Assembly (NCBI RefSeq): GCF_001623875.1
Contig: NZ_LWAE01000001.1
Span: forward strand, 682,001 to 746,000
DNA: 64,000 bases
Reading direction: 5' to 3'
Source of the DNA: Clostridium magnum DSM 2767
GTDB taxonomy: Bacteria > Bacillota > Clostridia > Clostridiales > Clostridiaceae
Shown here: positions 54,835 through 63,638 of the stretch, piece after piece
Layout of the letters: each line of letters opens with the position of its first letter
How positions within the stretch are numbered: position 1 is the stretch's first letter
The notes under the pieces: generated by a model
Database searches by the model: none
What the model saw: the letters and a program-made list of their open reading frames with translations, nothing else
What the model was told of the DNA's origin: nothing
Made by a program: the position numbers and the translations under genes

Positions 54835-56109
54835 TTAAATTTTATATAAAGTAACTTTATCATAATAAGGAAAAGTATTTCTAGTATCTACGACTATTAA
54901 AGGACTTTCCATTAATGATTCCATTTCAGGTAAGTCAAATGTGATACCAGGTTGTTTTGCAGCGATTACTAAGCAATCAACATCTTTAATACATTCTTTG
55001 AAGCTTGAGGTTTGAAAATCATAGATCAATGGAACGACAGGATCATAAGCTTTTACTTTAGCTCCTTCTTTTAATAAACAGTCAACAATGTTTAAAGAAG
55101 GACTTAATCTACAGTCTGCACAATAATCTTTCATCGCAAGGCCAACTACAGCAATGGAAGAATCAGAAATATCTTTATTAGCATCCTTTAGTGCCTCCTT
55201 TATTTTTTGTACAACCTTAAGAGGCTTCTCATCATTAATACTTCTTGCAATGTGTGTTAGATTTAGAGGCACATTTAAATTTACTAATGCTTCTTTCAAA
55301 TAACCAAGGGCATTAGGAAGACAATAACCACCAACACCTGGGCCTGGTTGAAGTAATTTTACTCGAGGATGAGTATTAGCTAAGTTTTGGAGTTCATATA
55401 TATCTATATTTAAAGCAGAAGCAGCTTCGCCTAGTTCGTTAATTAAAGCTATATTAACATCCCTTTGTATATTTTGAGCTACCTTCACCATTTCTGCAGT
55501 TCTAATATTAGAAGCTTTATAAATAGGAGCATCTGATAAAGATTTTAGAAAGTCTTCGGCTGCTTTATAGCTTTCTTCATTAATTCCAGCTAAAACCTTA
55601 GGATTATTCCTAAATTCTTCGAAAGCATGAGTTTCTGCAATAGTTTCGGGACAGTATGCCAAGTAAACTGGTATGCTTAATGCCTCTAATTGAGGAAGTA
55701 TGAAATTTTCACATGTACCAGGAATCATCGTAGTTCTAAAAATTAATAAGTCTCTTGGTACAAGATTAGGAAGTAGTTCATCAATTACTGACTGAATAGG
55801 AGACAAATCTTGAGAGTTATCTTCTTTTGTACCAATTCCTACTGTAATTATAAAAACAGAAGGTTGGTTATCTATTCTTTTAAATTTAGTACTAACAGCT
55901 AATTTTTTTTGTTTAATTAAGTCTAAAATAATTTCGGATATATGCTTACCATTATAATACTCATACATAATAATATTTTTAGTTTTTATATTTGTTATAG
56001 TATCTGGATTTATATCAATTCCTTGAACTTGCTTGTTATTTAAAGCAATAGATGCAGCTAAAGGTAATCCTATATGACCAAGTCCAAAAACATACACATT
56101 CATGTCCAT
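54835..56109 (-). CDS. Nucleotide-sugar dehydrogenase (UDP-glucose/UDP-ManNAc type)
   Basis: 424 residues. N-terminal NAD-binding VFGLGHIGLPLA (GxGxxG), central AEMVKVAQNIQRDVNIALINELG, catalytic cysteine in PGPGVGGYCLPN near 260, and a C-terminal UDP-binding domain with AVVGLAMKDYCADCRLSPSLNIV. It oxidises C6 of a UDP-sugar to the uronic acid with two NAD+. The GGYCLPN form and length fit the UDP-N-acetyl-mannosamine dehydrogenase branch slightly better than UDP-glucose dehydrogenase, but this is not certain. It supplies acidic sugar for the locus. Confidence 0.88.
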   Translation of the reverse strand: MDMNVYVFGLGHIGLPLAASIALNNKQVQGIDINPDTITNIKTKNIIMYEYYNGKHISEIILDLIKQKKLAVSTKFKRIDNQPSVFIITVGIGTKEDNSQDLSPIQSVIDELLPNLVPRDLLIFRTTMIPGTCENFILPQLEALSIPVYLAYCPETIAETHAFEEFRNNPKVLAGINEESYKAAEDFLKSLSDAPIYKASNIRTAEMVKVAQNIQRDVNIALINELGEAASALNIDIYELQNLANTHPRVKLLQPGPGVGGYCLPNALGYLKEALVNLNVPLNLTHIARSINDEKPLKVVQKIKEALKDANKDISDSSIAVVGLAMKDYCADCRLSPSLNIVDCLLKEGAKVKAYDPVVPLIYDFQTSSFKECIKDVDCLVIAAKQPGITFDLPEMESLMESPLIVVDTRNTFPYYDKVTLYKI

Positions 56110-56238
56110 TTTCCTCCTAATGTAGAATTATTAATTACATATATAATCAAATAATTCTTTTATCTAATATATAAAATATGAGAGGTCTCATCAATAGCTA
56201 CTTTTTATTGACAGAGTTCTAATAGAAAACTTAATATT

Positions 56239-56985
56239 TTACGAACTGAATTTTTTACCAATTATATGATCTAAATTGACGTATTTTGATAATTCATTTA
56301 CGTAAGCTAAAGATTCGAAAGTTCCAGAATCTGTCCACCAGCCTTCTAGTACATCATAACTAAGAGAACCATCAACTATATACCAATTATTCACATCTGT
56401 TATTTCAAGTTCTCCTCTGGCAGATGGCTGCAATGTTTTAATTATATTAAAGACTCTATTATCATACATATAAATACCAATTACGCAGAAATTGCTTTTT
56501 GGTATTTTGGGTTTTTCTTCTATACCTATAATTTTATCCCCATTAATTTCAGCAATACCATATCTTTGGGGGTCAGGAACTTTTTGGATTAGTATTTTAG
56601 CACCATTATCTTGTTTTTCAAAATCATTTACAAATTTATTTATATTATCTTGAAAAATATTATCACCAAGTATAACTACACATTTATCTCCATTAACAAA
56701 ATTTTCAGCAAGTGATAATGCTTGAGCAATCCCTCCAGCTTGATCTTGAATTTTATAGGTAAACGTTACCCCAAAGTCATACCCACTACCTAAAATATTT
56801 ACAAAAGACCCTATATGCTCTTTTCCAGTTACAATGAGTATATCAGTGATGCCAGCTTCTTTTAATTTAGCTATGGGATGAAATATCATTGGATATTTGC
56901 CTACTGCAAGTAAATGCTTATTAGTTGCTTTAGTTAATGGGTAAAGTCTAGAACCTGTTCCACCTGCAAGAACTATACCTTTCAT
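56239..56985 (-). CDS. Sugar-phosphate nucleotidylyltransferase (RmlA-like)
   Basis: 248 residues, shorter than classical RmlA (about 290). It has the nucleotidyl-binding LAGGTGSRLYPLTKATNKHLL at residues 6-26, VILGDNIFQDN near 103-113 with the metal-binding Asp, IGIEEKPKIPKSNF and GWWTDSGTFESL near the C-terminus. It activates a sugar-1-phosphate to an NDP-sugar; dTDP-glucose is the default guess. It lies upstream of the dehydrogenase gene on the same strand. Confidence 0.88.
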   Translation of the reverse strand: MKGIVLAGGTGSRLYPLTKATNKHLLAVGKYPMIFHPIAKLKEAGITDILIVTGKEHIGSFVNILGSGYDFGVTFTYKIQDQAGGIAQALSLAENFVNGDKCVVILGDNIFQDNINKFVNDFEKQDNGAKILIQKVPDPQRYGIAEINGDKIIGIEEKPKIPKSNFCVIGIYMYDNRVFNIIKTLQPSARGELEITDVNNWYIVDGSLSYDVLEGWWTDSGTFESLAYVNELSKYVNLDHIIGKKFSS

Positions 56986-57109
56986 TTATATTTTCTCTCC
57001 TTGTTTTCAATATATTTTAAGTTGAATGTTGAAATACTCTTATAATTTCATAATATAAATTTTTAGACAAACTGTTACTGTATGGGGAAAGTATAAAGTA
57101 TGATCAATC

Positions 57110-57136
57110 ACTAAAAAAAATAACCTACATATAAAT
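57110..57136 (+). promoter_or_regulatory. Candidate sigma-E/K promoter of the DegT-family gene
   Basis: AC (57110-57111), 16 bp, CATATAAAT (57128-57136). Fits the mother-cell consensus about 78 bp before the start codon; a chance match cannot be excluded in this A/T-rich gap. Confidence 0.35.
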
Positions 57137-57213
57137 AAAGTAAGGTATAGAATCGTGGACAATATCTTTACGAACTATTTAGAGTAAATTGTTTGATTGG
57201 AGGCAATTAGTAT

Positions 57214-58287
57214 ATGATTAATGTAACTAAAACTTATCTTCCACATTTAAAAAAATATGAAAAATATGTAGAAAAAATATTTAAGTCAGGATGGCTTACT
57301 AATAATGGAGAGTTGGTACGGAAACTTCAAACACAATTGAAGGAGTACTTAGGTATAAAAAATATAGTTTTAGTTTCTAATGGAACATTAGCATTACAGT
57401 TGGCATATAAACTTTTAAATTTGAAAGGTAAAGTAATTACAACTCCATTTTCCTTTGTTGCTACTGTAAGCAGTCAGGTATGGGAGGGACTAAGCCCTAA
57501 ATTTGTAGATATAGATAAAAAAACCTTTAATATAAATCCCAATAAAATAATTTCTAATATTAATCAAGACACCGCTGCAATTGTACCAGTTCACGTATTT
57601 GGTAACAGCTGTGAGGTGGAAAAGATAGACACAATATCAAAGGATCTTAATCTTAAAGTGATTTATGATGCTGCTCATGCATTCGGTGTAAAATATAAGG
57701 GAGAAAGTGTATTGAATTATGGAGATATATCCACCCTTAGTTTTCATGCCACTAAGGTGTTTCACACGATAGAGGGTGGTGCACTTGTAATGAATGATGA
57801 TGAACTTTATCATAAAGCTCAACTTATGATTAATTTCGGTATAAAATGCCCAGAATGTATTGAAGATTTAGGGATTAATGCAAAAATGAATGAGTTTCAA
57901 GCAGCCATGGGACTTTGTGTGTTAGAGGATATAGATAAAATTTTAGAGGGAAGAAAAAAAGTATATGAGTATTATATGAATAATTTACCTAATAGTCTAA
58001 CTTTTCAAAAGAAAAATGAAGATGGAACTTTAAATTATGGATATTTTCCAGTTGTATTTAGAGAAGAAGAAGTGTTAATTAGAGTGAAGGAAAACCTAAA
58101 TAATGAAGGCATATATCCAAGAAGATATTTTTATCCTTCTCTTCATGAGTTATCTTATATAAGAAAACAGAGGGATGTACCTAACTCATCATATATATCA
58201 AAACTAATTTTATGTTTGCCAATATATTATTCTATGGAATTAAATGTAGCAAAAAAGATTGTTGAGATAATAAAAAATCAAATTTAA
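57214..58287 (+). CDS. DegT/DnrJ/EryC1/StrS-family PLP sugar aminotransferase
   Basis: 357 residues. Family motifs are FKSGWLTNNGELVRKLQ near 25, VSNGTLALQLAYKLL near 55, TTPFSFVAT near 75, VYDAAHAFG-like IYDAAHAFGVKY near 150 and SFHATKVFHTIEGGAL near 175 with the PLP lysine. It transaminates a keto-sugar nucleotide. Together with the nucleotidyltransferase and dehydrogenase it suggests an amino-sugar in the glycan. Ribosome site ATTGGAGGC. Confidence 0.92.
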   Translation: MINVTKTYLPHLKKYEKYVEKIFKSGWLTNNGELVRKLQTQLKEYLGIKNIVLVSNGTLALQLAYKLLNLKGKVITTPFSFVATVSSQVWEGLSPKFVDIDKKTFNINPNKIISNINQDTAAIVPVHVFGNSCEVEKIDTISKDLNLKVIYDAAHAFGVKYKGESVLNYGDISTLSFHATKVFHTIEGGALVMNDDELYHKAQLMINFGIKCPECIEDLGINAKMNEFQAAMGLCVLEDIDKILEGRKKVYEYYMNNLPNSLTFQKKNEDGTLNYGYFPVVFREEEVLIRVKENLNNEGIYPRRYFYPSLHELSYIRKQRDVPNSSYISKLILCLPIYYSMELNVAKKIVEIIKNQI

Positions 58288-58293
58288 AAAGAG

Positions 58294-58333
58294 AAATCAG
58301 GCTAAGGTTAAAAGAAGCTTGCCTGGTTTTTAT
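58294..58333 (+). terminator. Terminator after the DegT-family gene
   Basis: AAATCAGGC (58294-58302) pairs with GCCTGGTTT (58321-58329), followed by TTTATATTT. Confidence 0.65.
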
Positions 58334-58346
58334 ATTTACTTTAATT

Positions 58347-59363
58347 TTATATTTTGTTCATATTTACTATTTCTATATCTTTATGAGCAAAAACGCCTAT
58401 CTTTTCAGTAAGTATAGATTTATCAACATCCTTATTCTGAAGCCAGTTCACAATAGCCTTGGGTAAATTTACACCTGCTATATGACTGAATGGATAACCT
58501 CCGCCAAAACGGGCATTCATTTCTAATATATAAGGAGTTTTATCAACCATGAACACATCCATATCTAAATTGGCTATATGACGAAGTTTTTCACTAATAG
58601 ATTTACCTAAATCTTTTAATACTGAATTGCTAACAGTTTCAGCACAATCAGTTTCACCAGACCGCATTGTATATTTTATTTTTACAATGGTGTTTTGATA
58701 ATTACCATTTAAATCATTTATTACATCTAAGCCATGCTCTTGACCTTTTAATTTTTCTTGAATTATTACACTATATTCAAGTCTATCCCTAGATTCATAT
58801 TAAAGGTAAGTGTTCATAATGTTTTGCTTCGTCTTGTTGTACAATATTCTTAGTTCTAATTCATTGTCTGCTTCGTGCACTGAAATAGATCCCATACCCC
58901 AACGTGGTTTTATCATCACAGGATATTGAATTTTACAAGATTTTATGGCTTGGATCGCAGTTTCAAGTAATATATAGGTTTTAGATGTATGGAAACCATT
59001 ATTGATAAGAAATTGGTATGTCTTCTATTTATCATTGCAGATATTAATAACAGTCTTATCTGAAACAATCACCTTTAGTCCTATGTCTTCAAATAGCTTC
59101 TTATTAGCAGCGAGTATTGGAAGGTCTATATCAAATAAAGAGATAATTGCGTTTATTTGATTTTCAATACAATATTTTTTTAGAAACGGAATATAGCTAT
59201 CTTCGTATATTGACGGTGCAATGACACATTTATCTGCACATTGAAATGCAGGATTAAGATCACTACTGATGGAAACATGTACCTCACCATTAATTCCTAT
59301 AATTTCCTTAAAATACTTAACCAGATAGCTTCGTCGCCCAACTGAAGTTAAAAGTATCTTCAT
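58347..59363 (-). pseudogene. ATP-grasp ligase gene with two in-frame stop codons
   Basis: Starts MKILLTSVGRRSYLVKYFKE (ATG 59361-59363) and stays in one frame over 338 codons to 58347, broken only by TAG (59025-59027) and TAA (58800-58802). Across the stops it reads NICNDK-stop-KTYQFL, VMIKPRWGMGS and later QEKLKGQEHGLDVINDLNG and YILEMNARFGGGYPF, the usual ATP-grasp order. A Trp codon probably became the TAG. It is 14 bp after the PLP-enzyme pseudogene, so both formed one operon. CarB-like ATP-grasp ligases of this type are frequent in polysaccharide loci. Confidence 0.8.
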
Positions 59364-59377
59364 AGCTCCCCACCTAA

Positions 59378-60586
59378 TTAAATTTGGCTCATTAAGTCTA
59401 ATGACATATCCCTCACACAACAATACTTGTCATTATCTTTTATATATATTCTTGGTGGACAATTAATAAAACAGTTATTTTTGCATATAGTATACTTACC
59501 TGCATAATGGAATGTTATTAAGTCGCCATTCTGAAATTCATTATAATTTTGTAAGTAAAGAAGTCTGTCTTTCTCTATGCAGGTACTACCACAAATAATT
59601 TGTTTTGGTATTTTTAAAGCACTGTTACAATTTGTTGAAAACGCAAACTGCTTAGTGGTCATATAAGGACTATTATGCAATAGTGAACCGTCCACTGTCA
59701 CTATAGTTGTGTCTCTTATAACCCTAACATTAATTACACGATATAAATAATCAATTGCAGTTACATGTATAGATACACCAGGTTCAAGAATTAATTGAAC
59801 TTTATCAGGAGATACAGCATTCTTTAATTGATCGCAAATCACTTTGCTGTAATCTTTCATAGTGGGTTTACATGGCAACTGCTTTCCTCCCCAAAAACCG
59901 CCACCAATATCGATAAATGTTAATGAGTCAGCCATTTTATATTGCAAAATTAAATCAACAGCTTTCTTAGCTAGAGCCTTAAAAACTGCAATACTGCGAG
60001 TTTTAGTACTATAGTGCATATGCAGTCCATGCACTTTTAATCCTAATTTTTTTAGGAGAGTTAGAGATCTTTCAAAATCGCCATTTTCCACGCAAATCCC
60101 AAATCTACTTACGTCAGATCCTGATATAGTTTCACCAGGGCAAATTTTTTCTAAATCAAAATTCACGTGAATACCAATATTGCACTTTTCTTTTTTTAAA
60201 AATTTAATATTTCTCTTTATGATTTCAAGGTCCTGAAAATTATCTACGTTTACAATGCTACCTTCATTAAGAGTATTAAGAAGCATTTGTTCATCTTTTT
60301 GAGGTCCGTTATATATAATACTTTGACAGTCAAAACCTTGAGAAAGTCCGAAGGAATACTCATCACTTTACACAGTTTCCGCTAAAAAATCAGAGGATTT
60401 TGCGTACTGGAGTAAAAAAGGCAAATGATTAGTTTTTATAGAATAACCAAAGCCTATGTTGTTTCCCCATTCATTTTTGAACTCCGAAATAATGCAAGTA
60501 ACATTTTCATTGAACTTTTGTAAATCAATAATATAGCAAGGTGTATAAAGCGGCTGAGAAATAAAATTATATTTGTCCTTAATCAT
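59378..60586 (-). pseudogene. PLP-dependent decarboxylase/racemase-fold gene with one in-frame stop
   Basis: One continuous frame broken only by TAA at 60368-60370 (FLAETV-stop-SDEYSFGLSQGFD). N-terminal GFGYSIKTNH carries the PLP lysine; later VHGLHMHYSTKTR, FIDIGGGFWGG (phosphate-binding glycines), LILEPGVSI and the C-terminal GDLITFHYAGKYT with the cysteine-rich tail fit the diaminopimelate/ornithine decarboxylase (fold type III) family. The start is unclear; the 5' end abuts an unrelated remnant in the opposite direction. The natural substrate is unknown. Confidence 0.78.
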
Positions 60587-60589
60587 AAA

Positions 60590-60939
60590 CTGCTTAATGC
60601 GATTAGGGGTACAATTAAGGGAAGTTCTTATAAAGATGAGAAGTTATTTAAGACAGTGGAAAATTTAACAAATTGTCTTGGACTAACAGGGCCATTGGAT
60701 GTAGAAGCTTTTCTGATAAATGGTGAGTACTACATTTCAGCGGTAAATCCTCGTTTCTCAGCTGGTTACATTTTTGATGATGCTTGTGGTATGGATTTTT
60801 GCGGTTTAATGATAAATAATATGCTTAGAAAAAAATATCCCCAATATTGGTGGTTATGAGGAAAATATCCTTATGTTAAGATATTACAAGAATTTATATA
60901 TAAAGCCTGATTCAATATTACCTGAAAAATATAATTTTA
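60590..60939 (+). pseudogene. ATP-grasp gene 3' remnant, truncated, frameshifted and IS-interrupted
   Basis: Reads SYKDEKLFKTVENLTNCLGLTGPLDVEAF...NGEYYISAVNPRFSAGYIFDDACG (C-terminal ATP-grasp, with NPRFS), then needs a one-base shift near 60833-60845 to continue PNIGGYEENILMLRYYKNLYIKPDSILPEKYNF. The IS4-family element cuts it at AATTTTA; after the element the frame goes on as NKKEEK and stops at 62424-62426. The 5' half is missing. Confidence 0.7.
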
Positions 60940-60987
60940 ACACCACTTTACAAGTAATTTAAGTTACCAAAAAATACAACGTACCAA

Positions 60988-61043
60988 ATACCTCTTAATT
61001 ATCAATACTAATATTGAGCAAACCAGCACTGATTAGGAGGTAT
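60988..61043 (+). promoter_or_regulatory. Hairpin sequestering the transposase ribosome site
   Basis: ATACCTCTTAAT (60988-60999) can pair over 12 bp (one G-U) with ATTAGGAGGTAT (61032-61043), which contains the Shine-Dalgarno sequence. Such hairpins in other IS elements block translation from read-through transcripts. Confidence 0.55.
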
Positions 61044-61051
61044 CTAGTACT

Positions 61052-62380
61052 ATGATTAGTATTGACGAAAAATCAACAATTAAAACAATAGAAAATTATT
61101 TAAGTAAATATCGCTCCATCTTCAATAAGCGGAGCTTTCATATATTTATTTTACTTGTTACTGCTATGCTTTCAACTCAAGAAGTTCGTTCTATAAAATT
61201 TTTATATGACAATTTTATCAAAAAGTATTGGAATAAAGTTCTTAATAGCTTTTATTATTTTTTATCCTATACAAACTTCTCGATAGAGAGCTTAATGTTT
61301 GCAACAGTAAAAATAGCAATCTCACTTATTCCCGAAGAGCTTAAGTCTACTATAACTATATTCTTAATTATAGATGACACACTTCAAGCTAAATTTGGAG
61401 ATAAGTTTGATTGTTACGGTAAGCTTTTTGACCATACAAAGCATGATGGCACCTCTTTCTTAAATGGACATTGCTTTGTATCATTGGTTATAAGCATCCC
61501 TATACTCTTTTGTGGTAAAATCAAATACCTTACATTGCCAGTTGGATATAAACTCTATGATAAGAGTGAAACCAAACTTGAAATAGCTGGTAAGATGATA
61601 CAAAACATTATGCTGTTACTATTAGATTACCAAGTTATAGTGTTATGCGATAGTTGGTACACTAAAAGACCTTTTCTAAATATGTTCAGAAATTATACCA
61701 ATCTTTCTATCATAGGGGCAGTCCGTTCTGATACCAGCATATATGATTTATGTCCAGAACCTACTGGAAAAAGAGGACGCCCAAGAAAGAAAGGTTTAAA
61801 ACTTAATATTAGAGATTTTGACTACACTAAAGAGGATGACTACTATATTGCAACTAAAAAGGTTTTAACAAATTTGTTTAATGAACCTGTTATAGTAACA
61901 GTAACAACTACAGATGTAGATAAATTCTCATCTGTAAGAGTTTATATTTGCTCCATAGAGCCATCAGATATACAAATTTTTAAAAACTATACTGTAGATG
62001 AATGTAAAGCTGATAAAGAAAGACCAACTCTTATTCCATTTTTTGCATATAAATTCAGATGGAATATAGAAGTGTTTTTCTATCAACATAAATTCTTTTG
62101 GTCTTTTGGTAACTACATGGTACGAAATAAAAAGGCAATAGAAAATTATACTAATTTACTGGCTATCGCCTATAGCTTTGTAGTAATATTGCCTTTTATT
62201 CATAAGTCTTTTTCTAAATATAAATTTCAAAGTCCTCAAGAAATTAAAAATGCTATCTCTTACCAAATATCAAAAGAATTAATATTAAGCACTTTCGTGC
62301 AAAAGATACAAAAGAGCAATATTAATCAAGAAGCTTTAGAGGCAATTAATTCCTTAATATATTTAGATGAGGTTAGTTAA
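61052..62380 (+). CDS. IS4-family transposase
   Basis: 442 residues, intact. DDE residues are visible as FLIIDDTLQAKFG (near 110), VLCDSWYTKRPF (near 195) and the YREK signature YKFRWNIEVFFYQHK (Y-x2-R-x3-E-x6-K, near 330). A PTGKRGRPRKKG basic stretch (near 232) may contact DNA. It cuts and pastes the element in which it lies. Ribosome site TTAGGAGGTAT. The IS701-like branch is a possible alternative subgroup. Confidence 0.9.
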   Translation: MISIDEKSTIKTIENYLSKYRSIFNKRSFHIFILLVTAMLSTQEVRSIKFLYDNFIKKYWNKVLNSFYYFLSYTNFSIESLMFATVKIAISLIPEELKSTITIFLIIDDTLQAKFGDKFDCYGKLFDHTKHDGTSFLNGHCFVSLVISIPILFCGKIKYLTLPVGYKLYDKSETKLEIAGKMIQNIMLLLLDYQVIVLCDSWYTKRPFLNMFRNYTNLSIIGAVRSDTSIYDLCPEPTGKRGRPRKKGLKLNIRDFDYTKEDDYYIATKKVLTNLFNEPVIVTVTTTDVDKFSSVRVYICSIEPSDIQIFKNYTVDECKADKERPTLIPFFAYKFRWNIEVFFYQHKFFWSFGNYMVRNKKAIENYTNLLAIAYSFVVILPFIHKSFSKYKFQSPQEIKNAISYQISKELILSTFVQKIQKSNINQEALEAINSLIYLDEVS

Positions 62381-62560
62381 TTTTCTTGTAAAGTGGTGTA
62401 ATTTTAATAAGAAAGAGGAAAAATGATTTTGTTTAGCTGCTGTTATATCCCATAGAATATTAATTGATGCATAAGGAAACAGATTGTCGGATAGCGCAGT
62501 AACATTACCTTTAACTAAGGTAGGTTATGTATATTACCAGTATAGTTTTATTTGGTACAA

Positions 62561-62601
62561 ATTAAAAGTGTAAGATAAAATGCTTACACTTTTTAATTTT
62601 G
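62561..62601 (+). terminator. Terminator-like hairpin upstream of the GT2 pseudogene
   Basis: ATTAAAAGTGTAAG (62561-62574) pairs with CTTACACTTTTTAAT (62583-62597), then TTTT. It would end the interrupted ATP-grasp transcript; no gene is seen between 62427 and 62668. Confidence 0.7.
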
Positions 62602-62668
62602 CCATTAAACAAATATTCTTCATTTAAGATAATATACTTTTGGCACATTTTATGGCAGTAGGAATAAA

Positions 62669-63442
62669 ATGAATTTAGATAATAATATTCCACTTGTTAG
62701 TGTTCTAATACCATCATATAATAGACCACATTTTCTTAAAATTGCTTTAGAGAGTGTCCTTCATCAATCTTATAGAAATATAGAGACCATAATTTGTGAT
62801 GATAGTACAAATTATGAAGTAAGAAATATGCTCCAGCCGTACTTGGAAAGGTATGTGCAAATAAGTTATTTCAACAGTGTGGAAACAGTATGACGACTAG
62901 GCACCGCAGAAAATCGTAAAAGATGCTTTAGCCTAGCTTCAGGTTAATATGTAAATTTTCTAAATGACGATGACGTTTTTTACCCAAAGAAAATAGAAAG
63001 AATGGTTTAGTTTTTAAAAGATGAAGGAGTTACGATAGTTACTTCGAGAAGAAGTTTAATAGATAAGGATGGGAATGTATTACCTGATGTTTCATATAGC
63101 AAACCGATAAGCACGATAGATAGAGTATACGATGGAAAAGAAATCGCACGGAGAATGATTCTTAAAAGCTTGAATTTTATTGGAGAACCCACAACTGTAC
63201 TATTTAGAAAGAAAGATATAAATATAGATCAACTTGGAGTATTTATGAGTAGAAAATATCAATGTAATTCCGATATGGCAACGTGGGCTACCCTTTTACT
63301 AAAAGGTAAATTTGTATATATTGCAGAAATACTGAGTAGCTTTAGAATACATGAAGGTCAGGCAAGTCTTAGAAGTAAAATACATCAAATGGGATTAAGG
63401 GAATTGAAGTATCTTTTAGAAGATGGTAAAAAGCGGGTATAA
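62669..63442 (+). pseudogene. Glycosyltransferase family 2 gene with three in-frame stop codons
   Basis: One frame of 257 codons with TGA (62891-62893), TAA (62945-62947) and TAG (63008-63010) and no frameshift. It reads PLVSVLIPSYNRPHFLKIALESVL, CDDST, then LASG-stop-YVNFLNDDDVFYPKKIERMV-stop-FLKDEG and EPTTVLFRKKDI, a clear GT2 core with intact NDDD (DxD). The codon lost at SG-stop-YV is normally Glu or Lys. Decayed copy in the degenerating end of the glycan locus. Confidence 0.85.
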
Positions 63443-63638
63443 TTATATCCTAATAAGGAAAATGGAAATGTAGAGGGAGCCACCATGGGGGATATTAATA
63501 AAAAATAAGTAGATAAGAAAATTCGTGAAAATTTATAATATAAATTATTATATAAATTATTATATGGAAGAACTTAACGTTTTATATGAATAATTAAAAC
63601 AAAAGGGTAAGAATATAAAATAGCAAAGAGGCGATAAA

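Larger units (their letters stand above)
60940..62399 (+). mobile_element. IS4-family insertion sequence, complete
   Basis: 1460 bp with 15-bp perfect terminal inverted repeats ACACCACTTTACAAG (60940-60954) and CTTGTAAAGTGGTGT (62385-62399), flanked by the 7-bp direct repeat AATTTTA (60933-60939 and 62400-62406). One intact transposase gene fills it. Confidence 0.92.

Noticed and set aside
63443..63638. Tiny open frame near 63484 before the last gene
   Set aside because: Only seven codons; an intergenic A/T-rich stretch with two ATATAAATTATT repeats and no other feature.
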